Below the pieces are notes generated by a model. That model searched no databases, was not told the DNA's origin, and saw only the letters and a list, made by a program, of their open reading frames with translations. From Gorsachius magnificus (lineage: Eukaryota; Chordata; Aves; Pelecaniformes; Ardeidae): a stretch of 64,000 nucleotides of DNA. The stretch covers positions 15,475,507-15,539,506 of the forward strand of contig CM067086.1 of assembly GCA_034008185.1 (NCBI GenBank), read 5' to 3'. Made by a program: the position numbers and the translations under genes. Shown here piece after piece: positions 54,001 through 64,000 of this stretch. How positions within the stretch are numbered: position 1 is the stretch's first letter; the number at the start of each line of letters is the position of its first letter.

Positions 54001-57000
54001 GGAACCCTAGGTGGACAGAAAGGTACCCTGGTTAAATTCTAACTAAGATCTATAAACTGATTTTATAAACTGGTTTTCTTTTAGAAGGCATTTTTTACAG
54101 TAAGATCACAGTTCTGAATTTGCAGTAATAACATTGCAAAAGACAGAATTGTGGTCAATAGGTCTGAGGGAGGGGGAAAAATACTGATAGAAGGCTCCTC
54201 AAGTGCGTAGTTCGGGTTAACAGTAACTGACAGAGAAAAAGACTTTTTAACGCATAGGTTTTGAGATCACCTCATGGGAAAAGATGATATCAAAACCCGT
54301 GGAAATCATGCCTAGATTAGTTTAGAAACTTGAATGTATTATGGAATGAATGGAATCGTCTCAAGATTCCACTTACCCTTTTTCTACTAAGCCTCCTGTC
54401 TGTATATTCCCTAATAGAAAGAATTCTTCTAGATACTTGTTAGCACAACTTTCTGATTAGGCTTATTGATAATTAATGTGGGTGGATAAATGCACATGCA
54501 GAAACTTCTCATTATCATTCTTTTAAAGCACGATATAGGACATTCAAGAAATGTTTGTTTCTAGATATTTTCCATTTCACGGTTTCTGCTATGTGCATGC
54601 CATGGTGAGACTGTGGGTATAGTTTAGTTAAATTTCCAAATCAGACTACACTTTTAGAGAAATTAGTGCTTGGTATCCACCGCTTGATCTTGATGATTGC
54701 CTTTTGTACACGAAAATGTTGATGTGACTGTAATAAATGTCCAGACATAAATATTTTTATTTACAATAGCACACTTGCTATAATTTCTGGGTCTTTTTGT
54801 TTTGTTTTGATTTGTTGTTTGTTTAGGGGTTTTTTTGTTACTTCCTGGTCCTTGTTCAGCTCTACAAGCACACTGCTAAGTGGCAGGAGGAATAACATAT
54901 AGCTTGCAGTCCATCATCTGCATTCCCTTTGCATTAGGTGTAACACTGGCATGAAAATCGGAGACCCAGCTCCAATTTTTCCAGCTGTCTCTGTCTCCCT
55001 GTGATCTTTTTATATAAATTTTCTGGCAAGTCTTTGAATATGCAAGCTTATATCCCTTTCTTGAGTATAGATACACATGTTGCTATCTCAAAACATGGGT
55101 ACAAATGAATAGAATCATGAATGTTTTTTTCAGAGGGTGTTTACTGATGTAGACAAACCCTCAAAACGTACTATATCTTCTTCCTTTGTCCTCTTGCTCT
55201 CAGATTTCTATGTAAGTTTGTTTTGTTTTCATTCAAAATGTATGAATAAAGCCATATCAGGATCTTTTCACTGCCATCTTCAGGTCTTATTTATAGAGTA
55301 CTTTTACAGCTTTGGGAATTGTTAACTTTTCGGCAATAAATGTCATCTTACTTCTGAGGTTACATTTGTTTTATTTTCTTTAGCAATATTATTGCTTTAA
55401 AACTGTAATATGTTTTCTATTTTGGTCTTTTTCTATTGCCCCAAGGGACCTGAGCTATAACTAGGATTTGCATTGGCCACAGTGCTGTTCTTATTCTGCA
55501 CATGGTTACGGGTAGACAGGGGAGAGTGCCAGGGCCAAACATGGTATTCTATTGGAAGAGCTTGTGCCAAGATTTGGGCTTGAACAATTTGCAGGAGACA
55601 TGATGTCACTGTCTCCGTAAAGTGAATTTGGACAGGAATGCTGTATTGTATTTTGAGCATGTGTTTCAAAAATAACAATTAAAACAGTATCTTGCATGTT
55701 GCCTTAATTTTTGTATTTACTCTCGGGTTTCACAGTCCTCGCCTGCATTTCTTCTGTCCTAGTGGTATTTCTGTTTCATTATTTTTCAAGCAGAGTTTGA
55801 TGACACTGATTTAGCAGTTTCTCACAGTTCACTGCTTCAGTTTTCATCAAATTATACTTCTAGTTATACTAGACACTTTCATCATCAATTTCCATATGCC
55901 TCGAAGACATGCAGGGACCAGTTTGCCAACACTGAACTCAAATGCCAGACAATAACTGGAATACAGGATTTTTTTTCCTACGGTGTCTCAGACAAAGAGT
56001 GTAGAATCCTTCAGTTCTTAGCAAGTGTTTTTAGCCTGGATGCATTAAAAATCTAGACAATAACTGCTATGGAATATTGATCTTAAAATGTCAAATCAAG
56101 GGACAAAAATTAACATTAATCAGAGATTATACCATAAGACCTTATCCGTTTCTTTCCAGAAGTCTATCTTGCATTAGAGAGCACTGCATGCAAATTCAAG
56201 CTTTGCTGTTTCACCACAGAATGGGAGGATTCATAAGCATCCTGAACTGTATTTTCTGCACAACAGAGTTTGATAATTATGATAGTTAACACATGATAAA
56301 GATTTTGGCTTCAGGCTCTAGGTTTACATGTACCTTCGGATCAGCAGTATTACTGGGCACATTCAAAGTGACAAGACTCCTGAGAATGACTGTGAACGTC
56401 TTTTCCTTCCTTTAGGGAGTCTTGTTCTTAACTTCATGCTCAAATTGGAAAGATCTCCATATTGGAATGCCTGACCCCTTTAAAGGCTTCTCATTATGTT
56501 CATCCTACAATTCCCTATAATTTTCTATAAAGGGACCACACTCCTGACCCAAAGGTAATTTGGAGTCCATAAACTGGAACTAGATGTAGATGTGCTGGAG
56601 ACCATGGTTCTTAATGTCTGTCAAAAGCGTATGTCAAGGCATGAAGTGAAGCTCTTATTTGTTTAGATGTAAAGAGGTTAACTCTGAGTAGCTGTTGACA
56701 ATAGTCATCATCATGAGATGAATTTGCCATTAAATCTGTATTCTTCAAAAAAAAAAAAATAAAATCTCCAAGATAGCATAGGAGTAGTGTTCTCTCTTCT
56801 GCACCACCACGTAAATTGTTTTTACTTACACTGTGACCTAAGATCTGTTTCAGTTTTGCAATTTGCTTTCCATGTGGAATTTTGACTCATGTTGAGAATT
56901 TCATATATAACATTCAGTGTAATAGGGACCTTCTCTCAGGAATAGAGAGAATTTTTCTCTGCCTACAGGAATTTAATTTTGTGGAGTCTGTCATTTGCAC

Positions 57001-58407
57001 AACGCACTCGATGTGATACAAACCCACTTCACTGAATCTCCTCTCTAAAGTCAGAAGGACATGGGTAGAGGGAGAGTGTAGACAGGAAGCTGTCAGATAT
57101 CACTGTGACTTCTCAAAACTCATGGGGACACAGTCAGCATACATCCAAGAACAGAAACGTAGTGTGGACAGTGTTTGCCACAGTATGAGATAATCTATGT
57201 GATAAAGAGGGAAGGGAGTTGTTGAATAAATTAAAGGTCAAGGAAAAGAGAGGGTTGTAATACTCTCTACTGTAGTACTAAATTCCTGTTTCCTGACAGA
57301 CCTTCAAGTTTGGGAATTATTTGGTACAGTGATCTTTGAGTGCCTGAACTACAGCTGAATTAAACTGAAGGTTTTCTCATGCATTGGCTTTGACTCAATG
57401 CACTGTAGACCCCTTAAGTGATAAAATGATCACTTGAGGAAAAGGCATCCACCTTCTCCTAAACAGGCAAATTGATATGCAATAAATAGGACGTTTGAAC
57501 ACCTCACATCACTTCCATAGTTGCGTATTCCCTGCCATAGCACATTGACCAGAAAGGTGACCACCAAAACCCTTTCCTTGTAATGTGCCCTGAGCCTTCA
57601 GTATCTTGGAGTTCCTGCAGTAATGTCTTTGCAACAACTGCTGTGCATCAAACAATACTTGCATCTGTATGTACATACAAAACTGAAGTCATTGCCTGCT
57701 CTATTATGAAGGAATAAGTCACCCATGCATCCTTCTCAATTTTGAAAAAAGAATGTTTGGTGGAATGTTCAAAGCAAAACAAAAAAAAAAAAAATAGGAA
57801 TGGTCTCTAGGTGTCTTGACTAGCACCCACACTGGGAGTTTTTAGAAGGGCAGCCTACAGCTTTTTTGCATCACTTTTTATTTCTACAGAGGGCAAGTAG
57901 GAAAGTTCCAATCAAATATTTAATTTAACTGAATAGGGGCGAGGCAGCAGACAAGTGTTAGCCTGTGACAGTGTTCTGGCCCACTGAATATAAAAAGAAT
58001 GCCCAGAGGACAACGAGTGATAATTCTTCCAGTAGTCTTACCTGATACTCTATCAGCATTATAAAGACGTGCTACTCTGTCTGCAGATTCTGAGAGAAGG
58101 CTCGAGTTTCACTTCCTTTTCAGAATTGTCCTTTTGCTCCAAAAGCTGGTGCACTTCTATGGAGATCTTGGCCATGGATTCTTCCTGAAGATGTAGTGTT
58201 TGCTGGAGTGTTGAACAGGTTAGTGTATGGGCCCGTGTTTGTGATGGGAAAAGTCAGGTAAAAAGTCATAACAGTAGAGATTACAAAAATTAAAAGCCAA
58301 GAGGCTTTTTTTTTTAAATTCAGTTTTTAGGATTTTAATTAGCTGCTAGTTCCAGTCTGTTTTAAAAAATGAGCTAAAAAAAACCTTTTACTTCAAAATT
58401 GGAATCC

Positions 58408-58463
58408 TTTTTTTTTTTTTTTTTTGTTTTTTTTTTGGTTTTTTTAATTTTTTTTTTTATTTT
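58408..58463. repeat. T-rich low-complexity tract
   Basis: Long T runs broken by single G or AA, ending in TTTTCAG at about 58460-58466. Acceptor-like, but no donor matched nearby; the next real acceptor-like site is at 58626. Confidence 0.8.
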
Positions 58464-58626
58464 CAGCATGCAACCAAATGCTCTGTGACTTATGGGCTAC
58501 CAATGGAGGAAAAGAGCAATGGAGAACTATCCAACTATATTCTGCATGTTTGAAATGTAGTATCTGCTCAGTGGGGCATGAAGCCTAAACTAATGCAGTT
58601 TTCTCCTGTTGTCTTCTGTTCCGCAG

Positions 58627-58714
58627 TTACTGAAGAATGCCTACTTTAATGAGGGGAACAAGCCTGTTAAGATACAGTTTTTGGCAGAATCACAGTGGTC
58701 TATATTGAAATATG
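58627..58714 (+). other. Candidate 88-nt exon bounded by strong splice sites
   Basis: An acceptor with a branch-like ACTAATG (about 58590), a long pyrimidine tract (TTTTCTCCTGTTGTCTTCTG) and CCGCAG ends at 58626. A donor ATG|GTGAGT lies at 58714/58715. Between them only one of three plus frames is open, encoding LLKNAYFNEGNKPVKIQF, continuing to SILKY. The length is 29 codons plus one base. I do not recognise the peptide. It could be an upstream exon of the gene starting near 62.1 kb, an exon of a long non-coding RNA, or chance: comparable donors occur about ten times per strand in the window. Confidence 0.25.
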
Positions 58715-60933
58715 GTGAGTCCAGTGACTTTCAGTGTAGATTGCTACCAGTGGTTGTCCACTGGATCAAAATCTACGTTCTTAAAATGTTACCAAATCGA
58801 AATATGCATTGGTCTAGTACTGTACCAGCATGTCCCAGTCGCTGCGGGCTGATACTGAATTCTGTCTGCAATACAAATGAGAACCCTTGATGCTCTGGTC
58901 TTAAATCCAGGAAATACATGTCTTAAACCAAACAAAACCTCTCTGATACTGTGTCCAAACTAAAAGATATTGTGAAACACTGGCCTAACTTTTTTTTGAA
59001 ACTGCAGCATACCCTGTGCCAGTCTTGGTCCTGCACTGCGGACTGTGGCACTGTGTTATGCCAGTGTAAGCATTCAAGAGACTGTGGACTAGACTGGGGA
59101 AGTGATCTGCCTTAAAAGACTTTTTGCCTTTTTGGAAGGAGGCTTTTTTAAAAACTGAGTTTGTTCTTCTTGTGTGGTTTGTAATCCCTGAAGTATGGGA
59201 GAAGAAGTAAGTGGCAGAGGAGTGGGGCAGTTGTGGAAACACCTGTGAAGTAGCATTGTTGATCACTATATACAGTGAGACGTGGCCTTGTAATTAGGTC
59301 TTCCCTCCTTTGGTCAGACGGTGGAATATTCTTGAGCTTACTCTGGGAGTACTCTCAACAAGCAACATGCAGCACATTGTGGAGCATAGTAATGCACCGC
59401 ATGACGTAGTATGTCCTGACCAGGCAGGATCTGTAGCAGGACAGTCCTGTAACCACAGACCAATGTCATGATATACAGTTTGAAAGGGTTTTAGTGGTTT
59501 TTTAAATGCCTTTCTGTGTAAAAGATCACGCAAAAAATCGTATTATTTAAGGAATAAGGTCTCAGAGGTGGACTTTAAATTATACTTTCCTGTATTGCTT
59601 CACAGATACTTAGGAAAGATTTTTCCCAAAGTAAAGAGCAAAGTGAGATGGGTGTGTGCGGTTCGCTCTGGACTACCCTATGTGTGTATCAGAAGTTGTT
59701 AGCTCTGTCTTGTGCTTGGCAGAAACTGGAGACAGTGGTACCTATGGAGTGCATTAGAGATGACAGATTTTGAAGAATCTGTATGCTTTTTGTGATACTG
59801 TAGCATTTTATAATTTTTAACATGCATCTGCTGCATCTGTGCATTTAATGATACTCACTCTGGATTTGTGAAAGTGAAAAAACATAAACCAGCTCTGGAC
59901 ATGACTAAGGCTTCATGTGTAACATATACTTTTAACATTACAAATAGGCAGTATTAAGGTAAACAAAAGCTGCTTATTCACTGTTTCGAATTTCACCTGA
60001 CTAGAAAAATCAGTTCTGTGACACTCACAATAAACAGCTTGTTTACTTTTCAAGTTTTCAAATTTAACTCTGAGATCCTCTTGTCAAGTGTGTATTAATA
60101 AATACACATTCCAGCCAAAATGAAGACATTTTCCGTACTTACAGACTTGTATTTTGATGCTGCTCTTATGAATTAGAGAAGAAAGGCAACAAAATGCAAC
60201 TCTCTTCCTCGGAAGACCCTTTAATGAATTTAAGAAAAATGTTTTTTCCTTCTTTTAGCAACTCCAGGGGCAGCACATTTCTAAAGTGGGTACATCTTCG
60301 GAAAGCGTACTGTTCTCAGGGAAACAGAAAACGAGTGGTTTGTAAAAAGGAAGAATTTCATTACGGGCTCTTGACAGAAAATGTTTCAGTTTGTCAAGTC
60401 ATATGTTAAAATCAGTGCTCCTGATGACTGTAACAGAGCTTGGTGTTGTTGAGCATTTAATGTTGTGAAAAAGATGTGACTGTAGAATCAGGTCCCACTC
60501 TGGATTCATATGAACAAAAGCCAAGTACTGCTAACTTTCAGGCCACGTGCCTTGCTTCATGTAAGGACTGGCGAATTAGGTAAATGCTTATTTCAGTACT
60601 AGGACACTGAGATATTGAGGTAGTATCTGATTTGTCTTTCACCATACAAGGTATCAGAGAGAAGGTCTTTGAGCTCTCTAATTCCCCGTCCAGTCACCTA
60701 CCCAGGCTTCCACCCTGTTTCTCCCTCTGTGCTAGAAGCTCATTTTTGCAGTGCTGGAGGCTCTAGATGTGCTATGAGGACACAAATAGAGAAAAAGTCC
60801 TTGCTGCTGCAGAGAAGGGATACAGCAGGTTCAGGATCAAACCCCCTCCTCCTTACCCTTTCACCCCTCCCACGTGTTTAAGCTGGCTGGCAGTGGTACC
60901 AATGAAGCTGTGCTGTCCTCTTTGTATCCCCAG

Positions 60934-61105
60934 TTGCTCACCTTGCTCCCAGCCTTGTTCCAGCAGCAGAATTTGTGCAGCTATGAAGTGGATCGGATGG
61001 GAAGGCCGATCCACATCAAAACAGACTGCTTTTCCCTGGTGCTAATTGGACTGCTTTCCCGGGTGGGGGTTCTCACACGAGGGCAAGTGCAGGGGCAGAA
61101 ATGGG
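60934..61105 (+). other. Candidate 172-nt exon bounded by strong splice sites
   Basis: An acceptor with a pyrimidine-rich run (TGTCCTCTTTGTATCCCCAG) ends at 60933, and a donor TGGG|GTAAGTGG lies at 61105/61106. One frame is open throughout (LLTLLPALFQQQNL, then EVDRMGRPIHIKTD and onward), 57 codons plus one base; it is not recognised. Joining it to 58627-58714 would shift into a frame with an early stop, so a shared coding sequence is unlikely. An upstream untranslated or non-coding RNA exon fits better. GC content is raised compared with its surroundings. Confidence 0.25.
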
Positions 61106-62398
61106 GTAAGTGGGCTGAATGCTGGATTGCTTATGTTACAGCAGTGTCAGAGTAAATCAGCTAAAAATATTTGTGAAACTGTGGCCTCAGACTCCATTCC
61201 AGGCAAAGATTCCCTGAAAATGTTCCTTTGATTTGGTGAGGAGGACGACTCATCCGTGGGCCATTTTGTCTGAAACAGGAATTTTCCTTTGGTGGCTCAC
61301 AGTGCTTACTTCTATTAAAAGGGAAAATGGCAATAGTAAAAAAATCAGTCTGAAAGGGCTAATATCACATTCAGAAAAAACTTACACTGTCTAATCTTTT
61401 TTCAGGTTGATTTTTCTTAATTTGCCATGCTTCTAAACAGGACAATCCACCCTAGTGGATTTCTGTCTGGCAATACTGAGGACCCTTCTCATTGTTTTCA
61501 GCAACAAAGAAAAACCTGCCTAGTTACCATGCATATCCGAAGGTTGGCCACAGTCAAAATTACTTATTTAAAATAGGTAGGATACAACTTACTGTTAGGG
61601 GCCTGTTAGGAGGTTTTATTTTCTGTCAGCTCGATTATTCTTGAATGATTTGGAATTTTTTTCCATTTCTTCTTTTCTTCTTTTTTCTCCCCATTGTAAG
61701 CGTATGACTGTGGAAGTCCCCCTTTCCGTTTGCTATCTTGAAAATAAAAGGACAAACACCTCTAATCTTTACTTTGTTACAGTTGCGGCTGTTGACACAA
61801 TTGCTTTGGATTTCGGGGGAGAAAAAAGAACAACAGCAACCTCCCTGATTCTACCTCTCCACAGAAAAGCCCCAGTTACCCTAAGATAATGTTCAGCCTC
61901 AAAGGCTAACCCTGCAGTGGTGTTTCTTTACGTTTTTTTCTGGCTGCCGAGGTTAGCTTGTCTGCGGAAGGAGCACGGCACTGCATTAATACCTAATGAT
62001 GAAAGGTGCGGGAGATGTGAAAACGTGTTTCGAGGATTTTTTTTTTTTTAAAATTGTTGTTGTTGTTTATTTATTTCATTATTTATTTAGGCAGAGCCGA
62101 GCAACGATGCGTGGTGCCGGGCGGGCTGTGTGCCAGGGGTGCGAGCCGGCCGCCCGCCGCGGCCTCCCGGGCGCTGCCCCGCGGGAGCGGGGGGGGTCCC
62201 GGCGGGCTCCCGGCGCTGCCCTCCCCGCTCCCCCGGGTCTGCGGCCGCCCGCATCCCCCTTGACCCCGGCTGGGCGGCAGAGCCGCTGCTCCTGCCGGCT
62301 CGGCGGGGGGAGGCTGTGCCGCACTTGGGAAATGCAGCAGCGATCCCTCCCTCCCTCCCTGCCCGGGGAGGGTGAAGTGCGAGGCAGCGGGAGGAGCC

Positions 62399-62423
62399 GT
62401 GCGTGTGTGTGTGTGCGTGTGCG
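62399..62423. repeat. (GT)n microsatellite in CpG island
   Basis: GT/CG-interrupted dinucleotide repeat inside the putative first exon or promoter; preceded by a (CCCT)4 run at 62345-62360. Alternating purine-pyrimidine sequence of this kind can adopt Z-DNA. Confidence 0.85.
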
Positions 62424-62524
62424 AGCAGCGCTCCGTGGCCGCCGTGTTTCCTGGTGCCTGCTCCCTGACCCCAGTGGCAGCCCCGCTCACTGCACCGCGC
62501 CCGCCCTCGCCGCCGCCGCCGCCC

Positions 62525-62548
62525 CGGACCCGGACCCGCACCCGCACC
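62525..62548. repeat. Tandem hexanucleotide repeat, 4 units of CGSACC
   Basis: Four consecutive six-base units (CGGACC twice, then CGCACC twice) within the probable first exon. Read in one plus frame they give alternating Arg-Thr. Confidence 0.85.
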
Positions 62549-62619
62549 CAGGCCGCCGCCGGCGGGCACCGCCGCGGGGTCGGGCGCAGGCTCTGCCCCG
62601 GCCGCGCCCCCGCAGCCCC

Positions 62620-62646
62620 ATGGAGCGGCCCCGCTGCCCGCGCTGA
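62620..62646 (+). CDS. Short upstream ORF (8 codons) in the putative 5' leader
   Basis: ATG at 62620 opens MERPRCPR and stops with TGA at 62644-62646, 46 bases before the proposed splice donor. G follows the ATG but the -3 position is C, so the initiation context is middling. If the first exon is non-coding as proposed, this would be a small upstream ORF that could reduce translation. It may have no role. Confidence 0.2.
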   Translation: MERPRCPR

Positions 62647-62689
62647 AGGCGGCATCCCCGACCCGCCCGCAGCGGCAGCCGGCGGAGGG

Positions 62690-62698
62690 AAGGTGAGC
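62690..62698 (+). other. Probable first-exon splice donor
   Basis: AAG|GTGAGC with GT at 62693-62694 matches the vertebrate donor consensus and sits where the GC skew changes sign. It is the best plus-strand donor in the CpG island; the minus strand shows no comparable one. The exon upstream lacks a convincing coding frame, suggesting that most or all of it is 5' UTR. Confidence 0.6.
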
Positions 62699-62790
62699 GG
62701 CCCCGGGTCGGTGTCTGTCTGCCGGGGGGGCGGCGGGGGGCAGCGGCGCACAAAGCGGCGGGTTAGAGGTGCCGTGTCATGGACGAGAGC

Positions 62791-62802
62791 GGGGGGGGGG
62801 GG
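62791..62802 (+). repeat. G12 tract
   Basis: Twelve G on the plus strand just inside the putative first intron; a G-quadruplex/R-loop-prone run. Confidence 0.9.
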
Positions 62803-62915
62803 CGGGCAGGAGCTCCGGCGGCGGCGCCCGGGCCAGCCTTCTGCAAACAATAATGAGGATAGAACCGGCCGCCGGCGCTCCCTGCCTCCCCCGGCGTGAC
62901 CGCCCCGAGCCCGCT

Positions 62916-62932
62916 GGGTCGGGTCGGGTCGG
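62916..62932 (+). repeat. (GGGTC)3 tandem repeat
   Basis: Three perfect GGGTC pentamers followed by GG. Regularly spaced G-triplets on the plus strand could help form a G-quadruplex. Confidence 0.85.
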
Positions 62933-63428
62933 TGCGGCGGCGGCGCCGCCGCTTCCCCGCAGCCGAGGCGGCTTTTTCGGGGCGGGGGGGCGCGGCCCTC
63001 CGCGGGTCGGGGCGGGGGCGGCGCGGCGGGGCCGGGAGGGTAGGCCGGGGAGCATTGTGCTGGCTGGGGCCAGCGGGCGGGCGGCAGCCCCGGCGGGCGC
63101 AGCGCCGAGCAGCCGGCGGGGGACGGGGGGCGGGCCCCGGGGGTGGGCGAGGGGTAGTCACACATGCACACGCACGCCGCAAAAGTAAGGAGGTAAAGCG
63201 GGTCGCTTTGCCGCTCCCCGGCGGAGTTTCCCCGGCGGGAGAACCCTCTCTGAAACCCAGATCCCGGAGGCCGCAAGCACTTGGAAACCTTCCGGGGGTG
63301 GGGGCGAGGTGCGGGGGGCGGCGCGGCTGGCACTGCCGGAATAAAGAGCAGCGGGCACCCCCCCGCCGCGCTCGCCCGCGGCTCGCCGTGGAGTTTATTG
63401 CATCCCTCCTCCCCCGAGCATCCCCCTT

Positions 63429-63451
63429 CCCCCCCCCCCAAAAAAAAAAAA
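63429..63451. repeat. C11A12 compound homopolymer
   Basis: Eleven C directly followed by twelve A within the island. Prone to length error in sequencing, so the frame across it is unreliable. Confidence 0.9.
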
Positions 63452-63713
63452 TCATTTCGATTCTGTGGCAGCTGGGGGGGCGATGTGAACTTTGTGCGCC
63501 AGGGCACGTATGGCACAGAACCCGCAGAAATGCCCCCTGGCTGGCACGGCGGGGCCGGGGGCAGGGCAGGGGGCGCGGGGCGGGGGCTGCGGGGGGGCCA
63601 CGCCGGGACGGGGCCGCGCCGGAGCCATTGGCCACCCGGAGCCATCAATCAGCGGGGGGGGCGAGCCCGGCGCCCCGCGGGGCCGCGGCCGGGGCGGCCC
63701 GGGAGCCGGCGGC

Positions 63714-63729
63714 GGGGGGGGGGGGGGGG
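63714..63729 (+). repeat. G16 tract
   Basis: Sixteen consecutive G on the plus strand; the longest G run in the window. Confidence 0.9.
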
Positions 63730-64000
63730 CGGCAGGGTCCGGCCCCCCCCCTACCCCCGGTACCCCACCTCGGAGTTGGTGGGTAGGCTGGAGCCCCGAG
63801 CGGCCCGCAGACGGCAGCGCAGCACCGCGGGGGGTGTTGGGGCAGTTGCTAAATGATCCCCGAGGCGCGGGGGTCGTGAACTGTGAGGAAGTGGGGGTGC
63901 GGGAGGGCCGGTGCCCGCGCTCCGGGTGGGTGCAGCGGTGTCGGGATAGTGGATGTGGCGACAGAAGGTGGTGACACGGAATTAACCCTTTCCGCCTCCT

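Larger units (their letters stand above)
45091..62091. other. Unique non-coding stretch leading to the CpG island
   Basis: No recognised gene or transposable element. It contains a (TTG)n run at about 45107-45123, a repeat-free block at about 46000-46170, A13 at 56747-56759 and about A16 at 57779-57794. Two splice-bounded segments are given separately. GC content rises at about 60680-61110. The last 50 bases are (TTG)n/(ATTT)n-like sequence ending at 62091, giving a sharp boundary with the CpG island. Confidence 0.5.
62092..63960 (+). promoter_or_regulatory. CpG island promoter with probable first exon
   Basis: About 1.9 kb of very GC- and CpG-rich DNA starts abruptly after AT-rich simple sequence. 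It holds multiple Sp1/KLF GC boxes (GGGGCGGGG type, for example near 62984 and 63012), an inverted CCAAT box (ATTGG, 63627-63631) and a PBX/HOX-like ATCAATCA (63644-63651). No TATA box is apparent. A plus-strand splice donor at 62692/62693 and a switch from C-rich to G-rich sequence at that point suggest plus-strand transcription, with a first exon ending at 62692. An alternative donor-like AAAA|GTAAGG lies at 63183/63184. Long open frames here (521 residues minus 62083-63648; 216 and 296 plus) are products of high GC, not proteins. Gene identity cannot be determined; transcription from both strands is possible. Confidence 0.9.

Noticed and set aside
56729..56759. ATTAAA 12 bases before an A13 run, suggesting a retrocopy 3' end on the plus strand
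   Set aside because: No matching target duplication was found and the sequence upstream is not recognisable as an mRNA. Kept as simple sequence.
62083..63648. 521-residue minus-strand open frame across the CpG island
   Set aside because: The product is Pro/Arg/Ala/Gly low complexity and overlaps equally open plus frames. Stop codons are rare simply because the DNA is GC-rich.
61996..63786. Plus-strand open frames of 216 residues (61996-62646) and 296 residues (62896-63786)
   Set aside because: Same compositional artefact. The first crosses the AT-rich boundary and the GT repeat, the second crosses C11A12 and G16, and neither has a domain.
1..64000. tRNA, rRNA or CRISPR-like arrays
   Set aside because: No clover-leaf promoter boxes, rRNA core sequences or regularly spaced repeats were noticed on reading. 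A full tRNAscan/Rfam search was not possible.

Overview
The window looks like nuclear DNA from a bird. The base composition is mostly AT-rich (around 40 % GC by eye), interspersed repeats are sparse, and the clearest ones are CR1 LINE retrotransposon tails. These end in short tandem copies of ATTCTATG, the hallmark of avian/sauropsid CR1. No bacterial-style operons, tRNA, rRNA or CRISPR arrays are visible. I found no protein-coding gene that can be named. Nearly all of the 60-150 residue open frames are chance openings, antisense shadows of repeats, or GC-driven openings in a CpG island.

Layout. 1-2577 is AT-rich unique sequence with an A/C-rich low-complexity patch. 2578-4012 is a 5'-truncated CR1 carrying a decayed reverse-transcriptase end, split by a 444-bp solo LTR inserted on the opposite strand (3426-3869) with a near-perfect 5-bp target duplication. 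4013-28696 is gene-poor unique sequence with homopolymer tracts and a 13-bp-stem inverted repeat at 21188-21230. 28697-29059 is a second, short CR1 tail. About 34440-35345 is a much older, degenerate CR1/L3-like LINE relic. 39888-40245 is a small CpG-dense cluster with two oppositely oriented CCAAT boxes, embedded in repeat-free sequence that looks regulatory. 44760-45090 is another regulatory-looking repeat-free block, with a duplicated TGACAGGTCT motif. 45091-62091 is again unique sequence, holding a few segments bounded by strong splice-site consensus.

62092-63960 is a strong CpG island, by far the most functional-looking part of the window. It has a good splice donor at 62692/62693 on the plus strand, a C-rich to G-rich skew switch at that point, Sp1-type GC boxes and G-quadruplex-prone runs. 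The simplest reading is that a plus-strand gene begins here with a mainly non-coding first exon and continues beyond the right edge. The preceding ~60 kb would then be its 5' flank, or an upstream intron if the splice-bounded segments at 58627-58714 and 60934-61105 are real upstream exons. The gene cannot be identified from this window.
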